Notes under the pieces: generated by a model
Databases searched by the model: none
The model's input: only the letters and a program-made list of their open reading frames with translations
What the model was told of the DNA's origin: nothing
Translations under genes and position numbers: made by a program
Assembly (NCBI RefSeq): GCF_021184025.1
Contig: NZ_CP036537.1
Coordinates: 620,001 to 684,000 of the forward strand
Direction: 5' to 3'
Length of the DNA: 64,000 nucleotides
Source: Rhodopseudomonas boonkerdii
GTDB lineage: Bacteria; Pseudomonadota; Alphaproteobacteria; Rhizobiales; Xanthobacteraceae
Part shown: positions 38,546-47,000 of the stretch, piece by piece
How the letters are laid out: each line of letters begins with the position of its first letter
Position numbering within the stretch: the stretch's first letter is position 1

Positions 38546-41500
38546 ATGAATTCGCGCGTATCGTGGAGTGTTGAGGGGATGGACCCATCGGTTCGCGAAC
38601 GGGCCGAAGCCGCCGCGCGCCGCGCCGGCATGTCTCTTACGGACTGGCTGAACACCACCATCGGCGAATCCCCGATCACTTCGGCGGTGGATGACCATGT
38701 CGATCATGGGGCAGCCGCAGCCGCGCCGCAGCCTCCGCGTTACCAGGCACGTCCGGGCCATTCGTTGCGTCCGGCGATGCCCTCTCGTCCGGCAATGCCG
38801 CAGCGCGAGGTTGCCGAAGTTGCCGATATTCACGAGCGCCTCGATGCGATTGCCCGTCAGATCGAGGCGTTCTCGCGCCCGAGTCAGCGGGGCAGCAACG
38901 AGCCTGGCGTCGCGCGTCAGCTCAACGACGCCATTTCGCGCCTCGACGCGCGGTTGTCGCAGATCAACGAACAACCGCGTCATCCGGCCCCGTCCTATGG
39001 GCATTACGATCCGCGTCCGAATCCCGATATGGTCGAGCATGCGGCCAATCAGGTTTACAGCTCGGCGCCACAGTCCGATCCGCTGTCGCTTGATTTCGCC
39101 GTTGCGGAGATCACAGCACGCCAGGGCGAGCTCGATGGCCCGCCGCGGATGGCGCCGCGCTACGCGCCACCCATCGCCCCATATGCCACGCCGTCGCCTG
39201 CTATGCCCGACATGTCCGGGCTGGAGCGTCAGCTCTCGCAAATCACCAGCAAGATCGACGCGTTGCAGCGACCGAACGCAAGCATTGAGCAGTCGATAGC
39301 GACCTTCCGCAGCGAACTCGCCGAGATTCGCAATGCGGTAACCGAGGCGCTGCCGCGGCGTGCCATCGAGTCGATCGAAAGTGAAGTCCGTGCGCTGTCG
39401 CGCCGTATCGATGAGAACAGGCAGAGCGGCATCGATGCCGATGTGCTCGCCAATCTCGAAACCGCGCTCGGCGATATCCACAAGACCCTAAAGATGCTGA
39501 CGCCGGCCGAGCAGCTTGCCGGCTTCGACGAGGCGCTCCGCAATCTCGGCGGCAAGATCGACCAGATCGTGCGTTCAAGCGACAATCCCGGTACGCTGGA
39601 GCAGCTCGAAGGCGCCGTCACCGCGCTGCGCGCCATTGTTTCCAATGTCGCGTCTAACGAGACCGTCGGTCGTCTCAGTGAGGATCTTCAAAGACTGTCG
39701 GCCAAGGTCGACCAGCTCGCGCAGAACAGCGACAGCAGCATGTTCGCCGCGCTCGAGCAGCGCATTGTCACGCTCACCGCGACACTCGAAAATCGTGATC
39801 GTCCGCAGGTCGCGGGCTCGGATCATCTGGAGAGCGCCTTGGCGGCGCTGGCGCAGCGGTTGGATCACCTGCCGGTCGGCAACGATCAGTCGTCCGCCTT
39901 CACGCATCTTGAGCAGCGCGTGTCCTATCTGCTTGAGCGGATGGAGAGTATCAGCGATCCGCGCGCCAACAATCTCGGCCGTGTCGAGGATGGTCTGCAG
40001 GACATCCTGCGTCATCTCGAACGTCAGCAGTCGGTGTTTGCTGCGGCGCTGAACGAGACCCGGAACTCCTCCGCTGATGCCGGTGTCGTCGATTCCCTGA
40101 AGCGCGAATTGTCCGACATGCGCTTCAGCCAGTCGGAAACTGACCGTCATATGCAGGATTCGCTGGAGGTCGTGCATTCGACTCTCGGGCATGTGGTTGA
40201 TCGTCTGGCCAAAATCGAAGGCGATCTGCGCACGGCGAGCGCACGTCCAGCTCCGCAGCAGCCTGCATCGGCTACAGCGATCCAGTCCGCTCCGATGCAG
40301 GCGGCGCCTATGCAGCACACATCGCCGCGCCCGCAACTGTCCAATCCGGTCAAACCGCAGGCGACGGCACCGTCGCAAATCGATGTGCGCCCGCCGCAGG
40401 CGCATTTCGATGCCGCACCACGCGATTTTGCGGCGACCGCGATTTCCAGCGAACCTGCGCCCGCCTTCCAGGTGCCGAAGGCCATCAGCGACATTCTCGA
40501 CCCGAAGTCGGCGTCGAAACCCACCGCGCCGCCGGTTACCGTGGAGCGTCCATCGTCGCCGCGTCCGATGGTCGATCCGCAATTGCCGCCGGACCATCCG
40601 CTCGAGCCCGGTACGCGTCCGCTGGGACGCGGTGCTTCGCCATCGGAACGCATTGCTGCATCGGAAGAAGCGATTAGCGAGATTGCCGGCGCTGCCCCGG
40701 AGCCGGCGAGCGCATCCAGCTTCATTGCGGCGGCGCGTCGAGCCGCGCAGGCTGCTGCCGTGACGGGCGAGACCCCCAAGGGGGCAAAAGCCGCAAAAGC
40801 GTCGCCGCAAGCCCAGGGCGACAAGGCACCATCGACACTTGGATCGAAGATCCGTTCCCTGCTGGTGGGCGCGAGCGTGGTCGTGGTCGTGCTCGGCTCG
40901 TTCAAGATGGCAATGACGCTGCTGGACGACGGTGGTTCGCAGCCGCCCGTGGCGACCAACAGCCATTCGCCGCCGCTCTATCTCGACGCGCCAAAGGCGG
41001 CAGATTCCCCGCCGCAGCCGCCGGCCTCGTCCATCGGCACGCCGGCTCCTCTCAGCAAGCAGTCGCTGGTCGCGCCGCAGCCGGCGCCTGACGTCGCACC
41101 TGCTTCGCAGTCTGCACCGGTGCCGCAGGCGGCGCCGGTTCCCTATATATCGCCGGATGTCACCGGCAGCATTGCCGCGCCGCAGTCGAGCGCACCTGCC
41201 GCACCGTCGCTGCTGCCGCCCAGCGGCCAGAAGCTTGGTGCGGTCGCAATTCCTGCCGGCGAAAAGCTGCCCGAGGGCATTGGCAGCGAGGCGCTGCGCA
41301 ATGCCGCGATCAAGGGCGATGCCACTGCCGCCTTCGAGGTCGGGGTGCGTTATGCCGAAGGCCGCGGTGTGCCGCAGAGCTATGAGGAAGCCGCCAAGTG
41401 GTACGATCGGGCCGCGCAGGCCGGCGTCGTGCCCGGCATGTTCCGCCTGGGCACGCTTTACGAGAAGGGCCTCGGCCTGAAAAAGGACTGGGAAGTCGCG

Positions 41501-41953
41501 CGTCGCTACTACATGCAGGCAGCGGAACGCGGCAACGCCAAGGCGATGCATAACCTTGCGGTACTCGATGCCGATGGCGGTACGCGTGGCGCGAACTACA
41601 AGAGCGCGTCACTCTGGTTCCGCAAGGCCGCAGATCATGGTGTCGCCGACAGTCAGTTCAATCTCGGCATTCTCTATGCCCGAGGCATCGGTGTCGATCA
41701 GAACCTCGCTGAAAGCTTCAAATGGTTCAGCCTTGCCGCCGCCCAAGGCGATGTCGATGCCGGCAAGAAGCGTGACGATGTGGCGAAGCGCCTCGATCCG
41801 CAGTCGCTGGCTGCGGCGAAGCTCGCAATCCAAACCTTTGTGCCGGAAGGTCAGCCGGAAGACGCGGTCAACGTGGCCGCTCCTGCCGGTGGCTGGGATG
41901 CTGCGCCGGCGCAGGCCGTCAAATCCGCGACCACCAGGCGGGCGTCCCGCTGA
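38546..41953 (+). CDS. PodJ-like polar localisation factor with Sel1 repeats
   Basis: 1135 residues in four parts. A short N-terminal segment (1-50, WSVEGMDPSVRERAEAAARR and WLNTTIGE) is followed by a long cytoplasmic region with predicted coiled coils (about 85-560, many heptad-like Leu/Ile patterns) and a Pro/Ala-rich linker. One membrane helix follows (about 772-792, VGASVVVVVLGSF). After a second Pro-rich stretch come at least four Sel1-type repeats (about 912-1085), for example AAFEVGVRYAEGRGVPQSYE, in the periplasm. This is the plan of PodJ, the old-pole organiser of Caulobacter and Agrobacterium. The peptidoglycan-binding C-terminus of Caulobacter PodJ is not obvious. I would call it PodJ-like. 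Confidence 0.75.
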   Translation: MNSRVSWSVEGMDPSVRERAEAAARRAGMSLTDWLNTTIGESPITSAVDDHVDHGAAAAAPQPPRYQARPGHSLRPAMPSRPAMPQREVAEVADIHERLDAIARQIEAFSRPSQRGSNEPGVARQLNDAISRLDARLSQINEQPRHPAPSYGHYDPRPNPDMVEHAANQVYSSAPQSDPLSLDFAVAEITARQGELDGPPRMAPRYAPPIAPYATPSPAMPDMSGLERQLSQITSKIDALQRPNASIEQSIATFRSELAEIRNAVTEALPRRAIESIESEVRALSRRIDENRQSGIDADVLANLETALGDIHKTLKMLTPAEQLAGFDEALRNLGGKIDQIVRSSDNPGTLEQLEGAVTALRAIVSNVASNETVGRLSEDLQRLSAKVDQLAQNSDSSMFAALEQRIVTLTATLENRDRPQVAGSDHLESALAALAQRLDHLPVGNDQSSAFTHLEQRVSYLLERMESISDPRANNLGRVEDGLQDILRHLERQQSVFAAALNETRNSSADAGVVDSLKRELSDMRFSQSETDRHMQDSLEVVHSTLGHVVDRLAKIEGDLRTASARPAPQQPASATAIQSAPMQAAPMQHTSPRPQLSNPVKPQATAPSQIDVRPPQAHFDAAPRDFAATAISSEPAPAFQVPKAISDILDPKSASKPTAPPVTVERPSSPRPMVDPQLPPDHPLEPGTRPLGRGASPSERIAASEEAISEIAGAAPEPASASSFIAAARRAAQAAAVTGETPKGAKAAKASPQAQGDKAPSTLGSKIRSLLVGASVVVVVLGSFKMAMTLLDDGGSQPPVATNSHSPPLYLDAPKAADSPPQPPASSIGTPAPLSKQSLVAPQPAPDVAPASQSAPVPQAAPVPYISPDVTGSIAAPQSSAPAAPSLLPPSGQKLGAVAIPAGEKLPEGIGSEALRNAAIKGDATAAFEVGVRYAEGRGVPQSYEEAAKWYDRAAQAGVVPGMFRLGTLYEKGLGLKKDWEVARRYYMQAAERGNAKAMHNLAVLDADGGTRGANYKSASLWFRKAADHGVADSQFNLGILYARGIGVDQNLAESFKWFSLAAAQGDVDAGKKRDDVAKRLDPQSLAAAKLAIQTFVPEGQPEDAVNVAAPAGGWDAAPAQAVKSATTRRASR

Positions 41954-42061
41954 TTTCGGAGGCCAGGGGTTGCTGCGCTTCAGCCGGGACGCCGCTGTGC
42001 GCAACTGACCGGCCTCGAGCTCGAACCTGCGGTCTTATTTCCTCAACAAAGCTTCATCAGA

Positions 42062-42928
42062 TTGGCACGTGACCGCGTGTCGGAAATCCTGGAGCGTGAG
42101 GAAATCGATTTGTCTTTGCAAGGTGACGACCCGCAGTCGCGGCAATCCGTTCCGTCTGCGGGCCCCTGGAGCACTCCGCGCGTTGCGGCGCCGCTGCCGC
42201 AGCGTCCATCGCATCCGTTTCCGCCCGATCCCAAACCGTTGCGCCGCTGGCGGCCAAGCCTCACTACCATCGCTTTCGCGGTGCTTCTGTTCGGCGGCCT
42301 CGGCATTCGTGCCTATAACGACCTGTCGTCTCCGGAAGCGTGGTCCTACTGGAAGGATCTCTACGTCTCGCCGAGCATGAGCGCCGAGGTGATCGAGAAT
42401 GTCGATCCCGACTACTTCGGCCGCGGCCGGAAGGCGCTGGCGATCTCCGGCAAGATCGGCGCCGCCAGTGCGACCTGGTTTCGCGAACAACTCGATCAGG
42501 CCAAGCTGCAACCCGGCGATATCGTGCTGATGTCGTCGCCGGGCGGCAACCTGAGCCAGTCCATGATCATGGGCGAGACCATTCGCGCCCGCAGTCTCTC
42601 GACCGCCGTGGGGACCGCGGATGCCGATGGCAGAATCAAGCCATCCTTCTGCGCCAGTGCTTGCGTGACGGCCTATGCCGGCGGCAAGGCTCGTATCGGC
42701 ATCGAAGGCTCGCGCCTCGGCGTGCACCGCTTCACGTCGCCGAAGTCGGGCGACGATCCGGTCGCCTCTGCGCAGCGCACCATGGGCTTCGTGCTCAGCT
42801 ATATGACCAAGATGGGCGTATCCTCGTCGGTGGTGGAGGCGATGTCGGCGACCGACAAGATTCACTGGCTGAGCAGCGGTGAGGCATCGGCCATGAATCT
42901 GGTGACCGTCCCCGTACAAAGGAGTTGA
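42062..42928 (+). CDS. Membrane-anchored ClpP/crotonase-fold protein
   Basis: 288 residues. A Pro-rich cytoplasmic start is followed by one membrane helix (about 67-85) and a periplasmic domain resembling the ClpP/SppA fold: LMSSPGGNLSQSM, then CASACVTAYAGG with a candidate nucleophile Ser199, and GVHRF with a candidate His222. Family proteins (COG3904 type) are predicted periplasmic proteases, but proof is lacking. Start is uncertain: the TTG at 42062 gives the longest frame, a GTG at 42077 is an alternative, and neither has a clear ribosome site. It follows the PodJ-like gene on the same strand. Confidence 0.75.
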   Translation: MARDRVSEILEREEIDLSLQGDDPQSRQSVPSAGPWSTPRVAAPLPQRPSHPFPPDPKPLRRWRPSLTTIAFAVLLFGGLGIRAYNDLSSPEAWSYWKDLYVSPSMSAEVIENVDPDYFGRGRKALAISGKIGAASATWFREQLDQAKLQPGDIVLMSSPGGNLSQSMIMGETIRARSLSTAVGTADADGRIKPSFCASACVTAYAGGKARIGIEGSRLGVHRFTSPKSGDDPVASAQRTMGFVLSYMTKMGVSSSVVEAMSATDKIHWLSSGEASAMNLVTVPVQRS

Positions 42929-43129
42929 GATCAAGCTTTGCACCCAAGGCATTTACCACTGCGGAAAATGCCGGGCCGGATCGGGTGAAAACGGGGCATT
43001 GCCGGAATCTTTGATCCCATCGACTGGCGATTTCGTCTAAGAGAAACTGCGGCCCACATCCGCGCCGCCTCAAGAACATGCCGCGCGTGGTTTCGGCCCG
43101 AAGCGGCGCCAATCTCGAAGCGAACGCGC

Positions 43130-44062
43130 GTGCAACTGTACCTCCCGATCGCCGACCTTCCGATCAACGTGCTGCTCATTCTGGCGATGGGCGCCGCGGT
43201 GGGCTTCGTCTCGGGCATGTTCGGCGTCGGCGGTGGCTTCCTCATGACGCCCCTGCTGATCTTCGTCGGTATCTCGCCGGCGGTCTCGGTGGCTTCGGTG
43301 GCCAGCCATATCGCCGCCTCGTCGTTCTCCGGCGCGCTGTCCTATTGGCGCCGCCGTGCCATCGATCCTGCGCTGGCCACGGTATTGCTCACCGGTGGCA
43401 TTGCCGGCACAGCTCTTGGCGTCTGGGTCTTCACCGTGCTGCGCAGTCTGGGCCAGCTCGATCTCACAATCTCGCTGTCCTACGTGATCCTGCTCACCGG
43501 CGTCGGCAGCGCCATGTTCTGGGAGGGGCTGCGTGCGCTGATGCGGCTTCGGCGCGGCGATCCGGTCTCGTTCCGGCGCTCCGGCAGCCACAGTTGGGTG
43601 CACGGCCTCCCGCTGAAGATGCGCTTCAAACGCTCGAAGATCTATCTTTCGGTGCTTCCGGTCGTGGCCGTCGGTCTCGTCATCGGCTTTATCGGCGCAG
43701 TGATGGGTATCGGCGGCAGCTTCATCCTGATCCCGATCCTGATCTATTGGCTGCGCGTACCCACCGCGACGGTGATCGGCACATCCATGGTGCTGACCCT
43801 CGTCACCATGGTCATCGCCACCATGCTGCATGCGATGACCAATCATCTCGTCGATGCCGTACTCGCGTTGATCCTGATGATCGGCGGTGTCACCGGCGCT
43901 CAGTTCGGCGCCCGCGCCGGACAGAAGATCCGTGGCGAGCATCTGCGCCTGTTGCTCGGCCTCCTGATCCTGGCCGTCGGCATCCGCTTCGCGGCGCAGC
44001 TCGTCATTCAGCCGGAGGATCTGTTCACCATCCGCGACCTGGCCGGGGGCGGTGGGTCATGA
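43130..44062 (+). CDS. Sulfite exporter TauE/SafE-family permease
   Basis: 310 residues, about eight membrane helices in two inverted halves, each beginning with a glycine-rich motif (FVSGMFGVGGGFLMTPLL and FIGAVMGIGGSFILIPILI). Family members move sulfite, sulfoacetate or other small anions, often outward. GTG start at 43130. It ends in an ATGA overlap with the next gene, a strict partnership seen in many relatives. Confidence 0.88.
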   Translation: MQLYLPIADLPINVLLILAMGAAVGFVSGMFGVGGGFLMTPLLIFVGISPAVSVASVASHIAASSFSGALSYWRRRAIDPALATVLLTGGIAGTALGVWVFTVLRSLGQLDLTISLSYVILLTGVGSAMFWEGLRALMRLRRGDPVSFRRSGSHSWVHGLPLKMRFKRSKIYLSVLPVVAVGLVIGFIGAVMGIGGSFILIPILIYWLRVPTATVIGTSMVLTLVTMVIATMLHAMTNHLVDAVLALILMIGGVTGAQFGARAGQKIRGEHLRLLLGLLILAVGIRFAAQLVIQPEDLFTIRDLAGGGGS

Positions 44063-44835
44063 TGTGGACCTGGGCGATCGCGATCCTCGTGCTAATGCTT
44101 GACGCCGCGACGCCTTTGCGGGCCGAGCGGCTGATCGTCTCGGTTTCGAACCACCGCGTCACGGTGACGCCGAACTATGCCGGCGAGGAGCTTGTTCTGT
44201 TCGGTTCCGTCGAGAAGGATGACAAGACGCCGCCGGCGCGCGCCAACTACAACCTTGTCGTCACGGTCTCCGGTCCGCGCACCGATCTCGTCACCTGGCG
44301 CAAGCAGCGCCGCTTCGGCATCTGGATCAATACGGAATCGCGCGAGTTCCTGCAGGTGCCGTCTTATCTTGCGGTGTTCTCGAATCGTCCCATCGATGCC
44401 ATCGCGCCGGTGGACGTGCAGCGCCGTCAACAGCTCGGCATCAACAACGTGCTGTTGACCCAGCGCGTAGGTACCGACTTTGCCGACGTCGTCTCCACCG
44501 ATCCGTTCCGCAGCTCCTTCGTGCGCCTGCGCAAGGAGCATGGTCTTTATCGCGAGGAGACCTCGGCGGTAACTTTCCTCACTCCGACACTGTTCCGCAC
44601 CACGATCCCGTTGCCCGCAGAAGTGCCCATCGGCACCTATAATGTCGAGATCGAGCTGTTCGCGGATGGTGCATTCATCACCAAGACCGAAACCGCCTTC
44701 GATATCGTCAAGGTCGGCTTCGAGCAGTTCGTTGCCAACGCCGCCCGCAATCATGGTTTCGTCTACGGCGTCATGACCGCCATCATGGCGCTGCTGTCAG
44801 GCTGGGCGGCGTCCATCGTGTTCCGGCGGGACTAG
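44059..44835 (+). CDS. TIGR02186-family periplasmic membrane protein
   Basis: 258 residues. An N-terminal signal peptide (about 1-21) is followed by a periplasmic beta-rich domain that begins ERLIVSVSNHRVTVTPNYAG, and a single C-terminal membrane helix. This family is almost always encoded right after a TauE-like permease and is thought to work with it, but its role is unknown. The start overlaps the stop of the permease. Its stop overlaps that of the convergent Nramp gene by four bases. Confidence 0.85.
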   Translation: MMWTWAIAILVLMLDAATPLRAERLIVSVSNHRVTVTPNYAGEELVLFGSVEKDDKTPPARANYNLVVTVSGPRTDLVTWRKQRRFGIWINTESREFLQVPSYLAVFSNRPIDAIAPVDVQRRQQLGINNVLLTQRVGTDFADVVSTDPFRSSFVRLRKEHGLYREETSAVTFLTPTLFRTTIPLPAEVPIGTYNVEIELFADGAFITKTETAFDIVKVGFEQFVANAARNHGFVYGVMTAIMALLSGWAASIVFRRD

Positions 44836-46136
44836 AACAAGACGCCCACAGCCATCGCGACCACTGCAACGCTCATGACCGCGGTGGCCAGCCAGCCGAG
44901 CCAATATAGCGGACCAGAAATCTTGAAGCTGCCCATCACATCGGCGCTATGCGACATCGTCATCAGCAGGATCATGACCGGGACCGCCAGCACGCCATTG
45001 ATAACGGCGCTCCAATACAGCGCCTCGATGGGATTGATCGCTGTGAAATTCAGGGCGATGCCGATCGCTGCGGACAAGGCCAGCACGCCGTAGAATGCCA
45101 CGGCTTCGCGCGGTTTGCGATCGAGGCCGACCAGCCACCGCTGGCCTTCGCCGACAGCATAGGCCGTCGAGCCTGCCAGAACCGGAATCGCCAGCAAGCC
45201 CGTACCGACGATGCCGAGCGCAAAGATGATCTCCGCGAAGGCGCCAGCGATCGGGCGCAATGCTTCTGCAGCCTGTGCGGAAGTCTGGATATCGGTCTTG
45301 CCAGCGACATTCAGCGTCGCCGCGGCGGTGGTGATGATGGATAGGGCGATCAGATTGGAGAAAGCCATGCCGACGATCGTATCGGCACGGATTCGGGAAA
45401 ATTCCATCGCGGCGCCGAGCGGCTTTTCGATCAACGGGGCCTTGTCGGGATCGATCCGTTCATCCTCGGCTTCCTGCGAAGCCTGCCAGAAGAACAGATA
45501 GGGTGAGATGGTGGTGCCCAAAATTGCCACCACTGTCGTCAGATAGTCGCCGCTCCATGTGATCCGTGGCATTAGGAGGCCGCTCAGGGCTGCATGCCAG
45601 TCGACCTTCACGACCGCCAGCGCCGCGACATAGGCGAACAGACACAATGTGAGCCATTTCAGCACGGCGACATAACGGCGATAGTCGAAGAAAATCTGCG
45701 CACCGATCGATAACACGCCGAAGCCCACCACATAGAGCATGCCGGGACCGCCGATCAGCAGTTTGGTGGCGTCGGCCATGGCGCCGAGATCGGCGGCGAT
45801 GTTGATCGTGTTGGCGAGGAACAGCAGCGCCACGATGCCGTGCAACAATGCCGGTGGATAGTGGCAACGGACATTGCCGGAAATACCGAGACCGGTGACC
45901 CGTCCGACCCGGGCTGAAATCTCCTGGATGGCGACCATGAGAGGAAAGGTCAGCAGCATGGTCCAGCCGATGCCGTAACCCAGCTGGGCGCCGGCCTGGC
46001 TGTAGGTGCCGATGCCCGACGGATCGTCATCGGAGGCGCCGGTGATCAGGCCCGGGCCGAGAGCCCTGAGAAATTTCCTTGGTGAAGACTTTCCGGGTGC
46101 TTGGTCGTCGGCTTTTGATTGGGACGTGTCCGACAT
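44832..46136 (-). CDS. Nramp-family divalent metal transporter, altered metal site
   Basis: 434 residues, about 11 membrane helices. The family is plain from GPGLITGASDDDPSGIGTY and the LeuT-like repeat. However, the metal-site residues differ from MntH/Nramp: helix 1 reads DPSG (38-41) where DPGN is expected, and helix 6 reads ISPY (P212, S211, Y213) where MPH is expected. The coordinating Asn and Met are therefore absent. It may move another ion (Nramp-related proteins for magnesium are known to vary here) or act on manganese by a different site. Subtype unknown. Confidence 0.82.
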   Translation of the reverse strand: MSDTSQSKADDQAPGKSSPRKFLRALGPGLITGASDDDPSGIGTYSQAGAQLGYGIGWTMLLTFPLMVAIQEISARVGRVTGLGISGNVRCHYPPALLHGIVALLFLANTINIAADLGAMADATKLLIGGPGMLYVVGFGVLSIGAQIFFDYRRYVAVLKWLTLCLFAYVAALAVVKVDWHAALSGLLMPRITWSGDYLTTVVAILGTTISPYLFFWQASQEAEDERIDPDKAPLIEKPLGAAMEFSRIRADTIVGMAFSNLIALSIITTAAATLNVAGKTDIQTSAQAAEALRPIAGAFAEIIFALGIVGTGLLAIPVLAGSTAYAVGEGQRWLVGLDRKPREAVAFYGVLALSAAIGIALNFTAINPIEALYWSAVINGVLAVPVMILLMTMSHSADVMGSFKISGPLYWLGWLATAVMSVAVVAMAVGVLF

Positions 46137-46209
46137 CTCGCTCCGCCTGTCCGGTCACCTTACCGTGCAATAGCTAGCCGGCAGCCTGAAGGCCGGGCAA
46201 GCGGTTTCG

Positions 46210-46902
46210 TTAGCGGCAGCGCGACGCCGCGATGGCGTGCATGCGATGATCGCCGAGCACATGGGCCACGAAGCCGAGTGTCCGGAAAATCTTTGCGAAA
46301 GCAGCGTCGCGGATGCTGAGGCCGCCTGTATAGGCGCCGAAGGACGGCATCACGGCACGTAGTCCATCAGTTGCGAAACAGCGCCGTTCCATGGCGCGGC
46401 CGCGTGCGTTGATCCGGGCTTTCGGATGCAGGTGTCCGGCGATTTCGCCCACGGCACCGGTCGGTTCATGGCGAAACGTGATCGCCCCGATCGCGACTTC
46501 ATTCGCAACCGTGCCGCCAAGATCGCTCGGCAGCACCGGATCGTGGTTCCCGGAGATCCAGATCCAGTCGCGCCGGGTCTGCAGGGCGCCGAGCATGTCT
46601 CGATTCGCGGGCGACAGGCGCTCATGCGCGTCGCGATCGTGAAAGCTGTCGCCAAGGGCGATCACGGTCCTCGGATCGTGCCGCGCGATGACAGCGCCGA
46701 GACGGCCGAGGGTGGCGATGGTGTCGTAGGGTGGTAGCAGGACGCCGCGCAGGGCGTAGCTCGAGCCTTTTTCGAGATGCAGGTCGGAGACCACCAGCAG
46801 CCGTTGTTCGTCCCAGTAGAGCGCGCCCGACAGGTCCGCGGCCAGCGTGACGCCAGCAACGGTGACGGAACTCGTGTCGATGGGAAGCGACTCAGTAAGC
46901 AT
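46210..46902 (-). CDS. pdeM: Ligase-associated DNA repair metallophosphoesterase
   Basis: 230 residues with a calcineurin-like dimetal site: SDLHLEKG, ALGDSFHD, SGNHDP and GHLHPKA. It matches the phosphoesterase of the ligase-associated DNA damage response set (PdeM), thought to process DNA ends. The ATG at 46902 is used; upstream bases belong to a repeat element. It lies directly downstream of the Lhr-like helicase gene on the same strand, separated by that repeat. Confidence 0.87.
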   Translation of the reverse strand: MLTESLPIDTSSVTVAGVTLAADLSGALYWDEQRLLVVSDLHLEKGSSYALRGVLLPPYDTIATLGRLGAVIARHDPRTVIALGDSFHDRDAHERLSPANRDMLGALQTRRDWIWISGNHDPVLPSDLGGTVANEVAIGAITFRHEPTGAVGEIAGHLHPKARINARGRAMERRCFATDGLRAVMPSFGAYTGGLSIRDAAFAKIFRTLGFVAHVLGDHRMHAIAASRCR

Positions 46903-46910
46903 GGCTTGTT

Positions 46911-47000
46911 GTAGGATGGGTCGCGCGTTGGCGAAACCCATCATCTTCAGAGCGCGAAATTAAGGAGTTGATGGGTTTCGCTTCGCTCTGCCCATCCTAC
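46911..47000. repeat. Inverted repeat element, family D
   Basis: Begins GTAGGATGGGTCGCGCGTTG and ends TTTCGCTTCGCTCTGCCCAT followed by CCTAC. The end overlaps the stop codon of the helicase gene (46997-46999). A close copy is at 58409-58512. Confidence 0.8.

Noticed and set aside
39575..41551. A 658-codon minus-strand frame inside the PodJ-like gene
   Set aside because: Arg/His-rich translation with no domain; the plus-strand gene is coherent throughout.
46903..46944. N-terminal extension of the phosphoesterase
   Set aside because: The extra codons run into repeat family D; the ATG at 46902 is the natural start.
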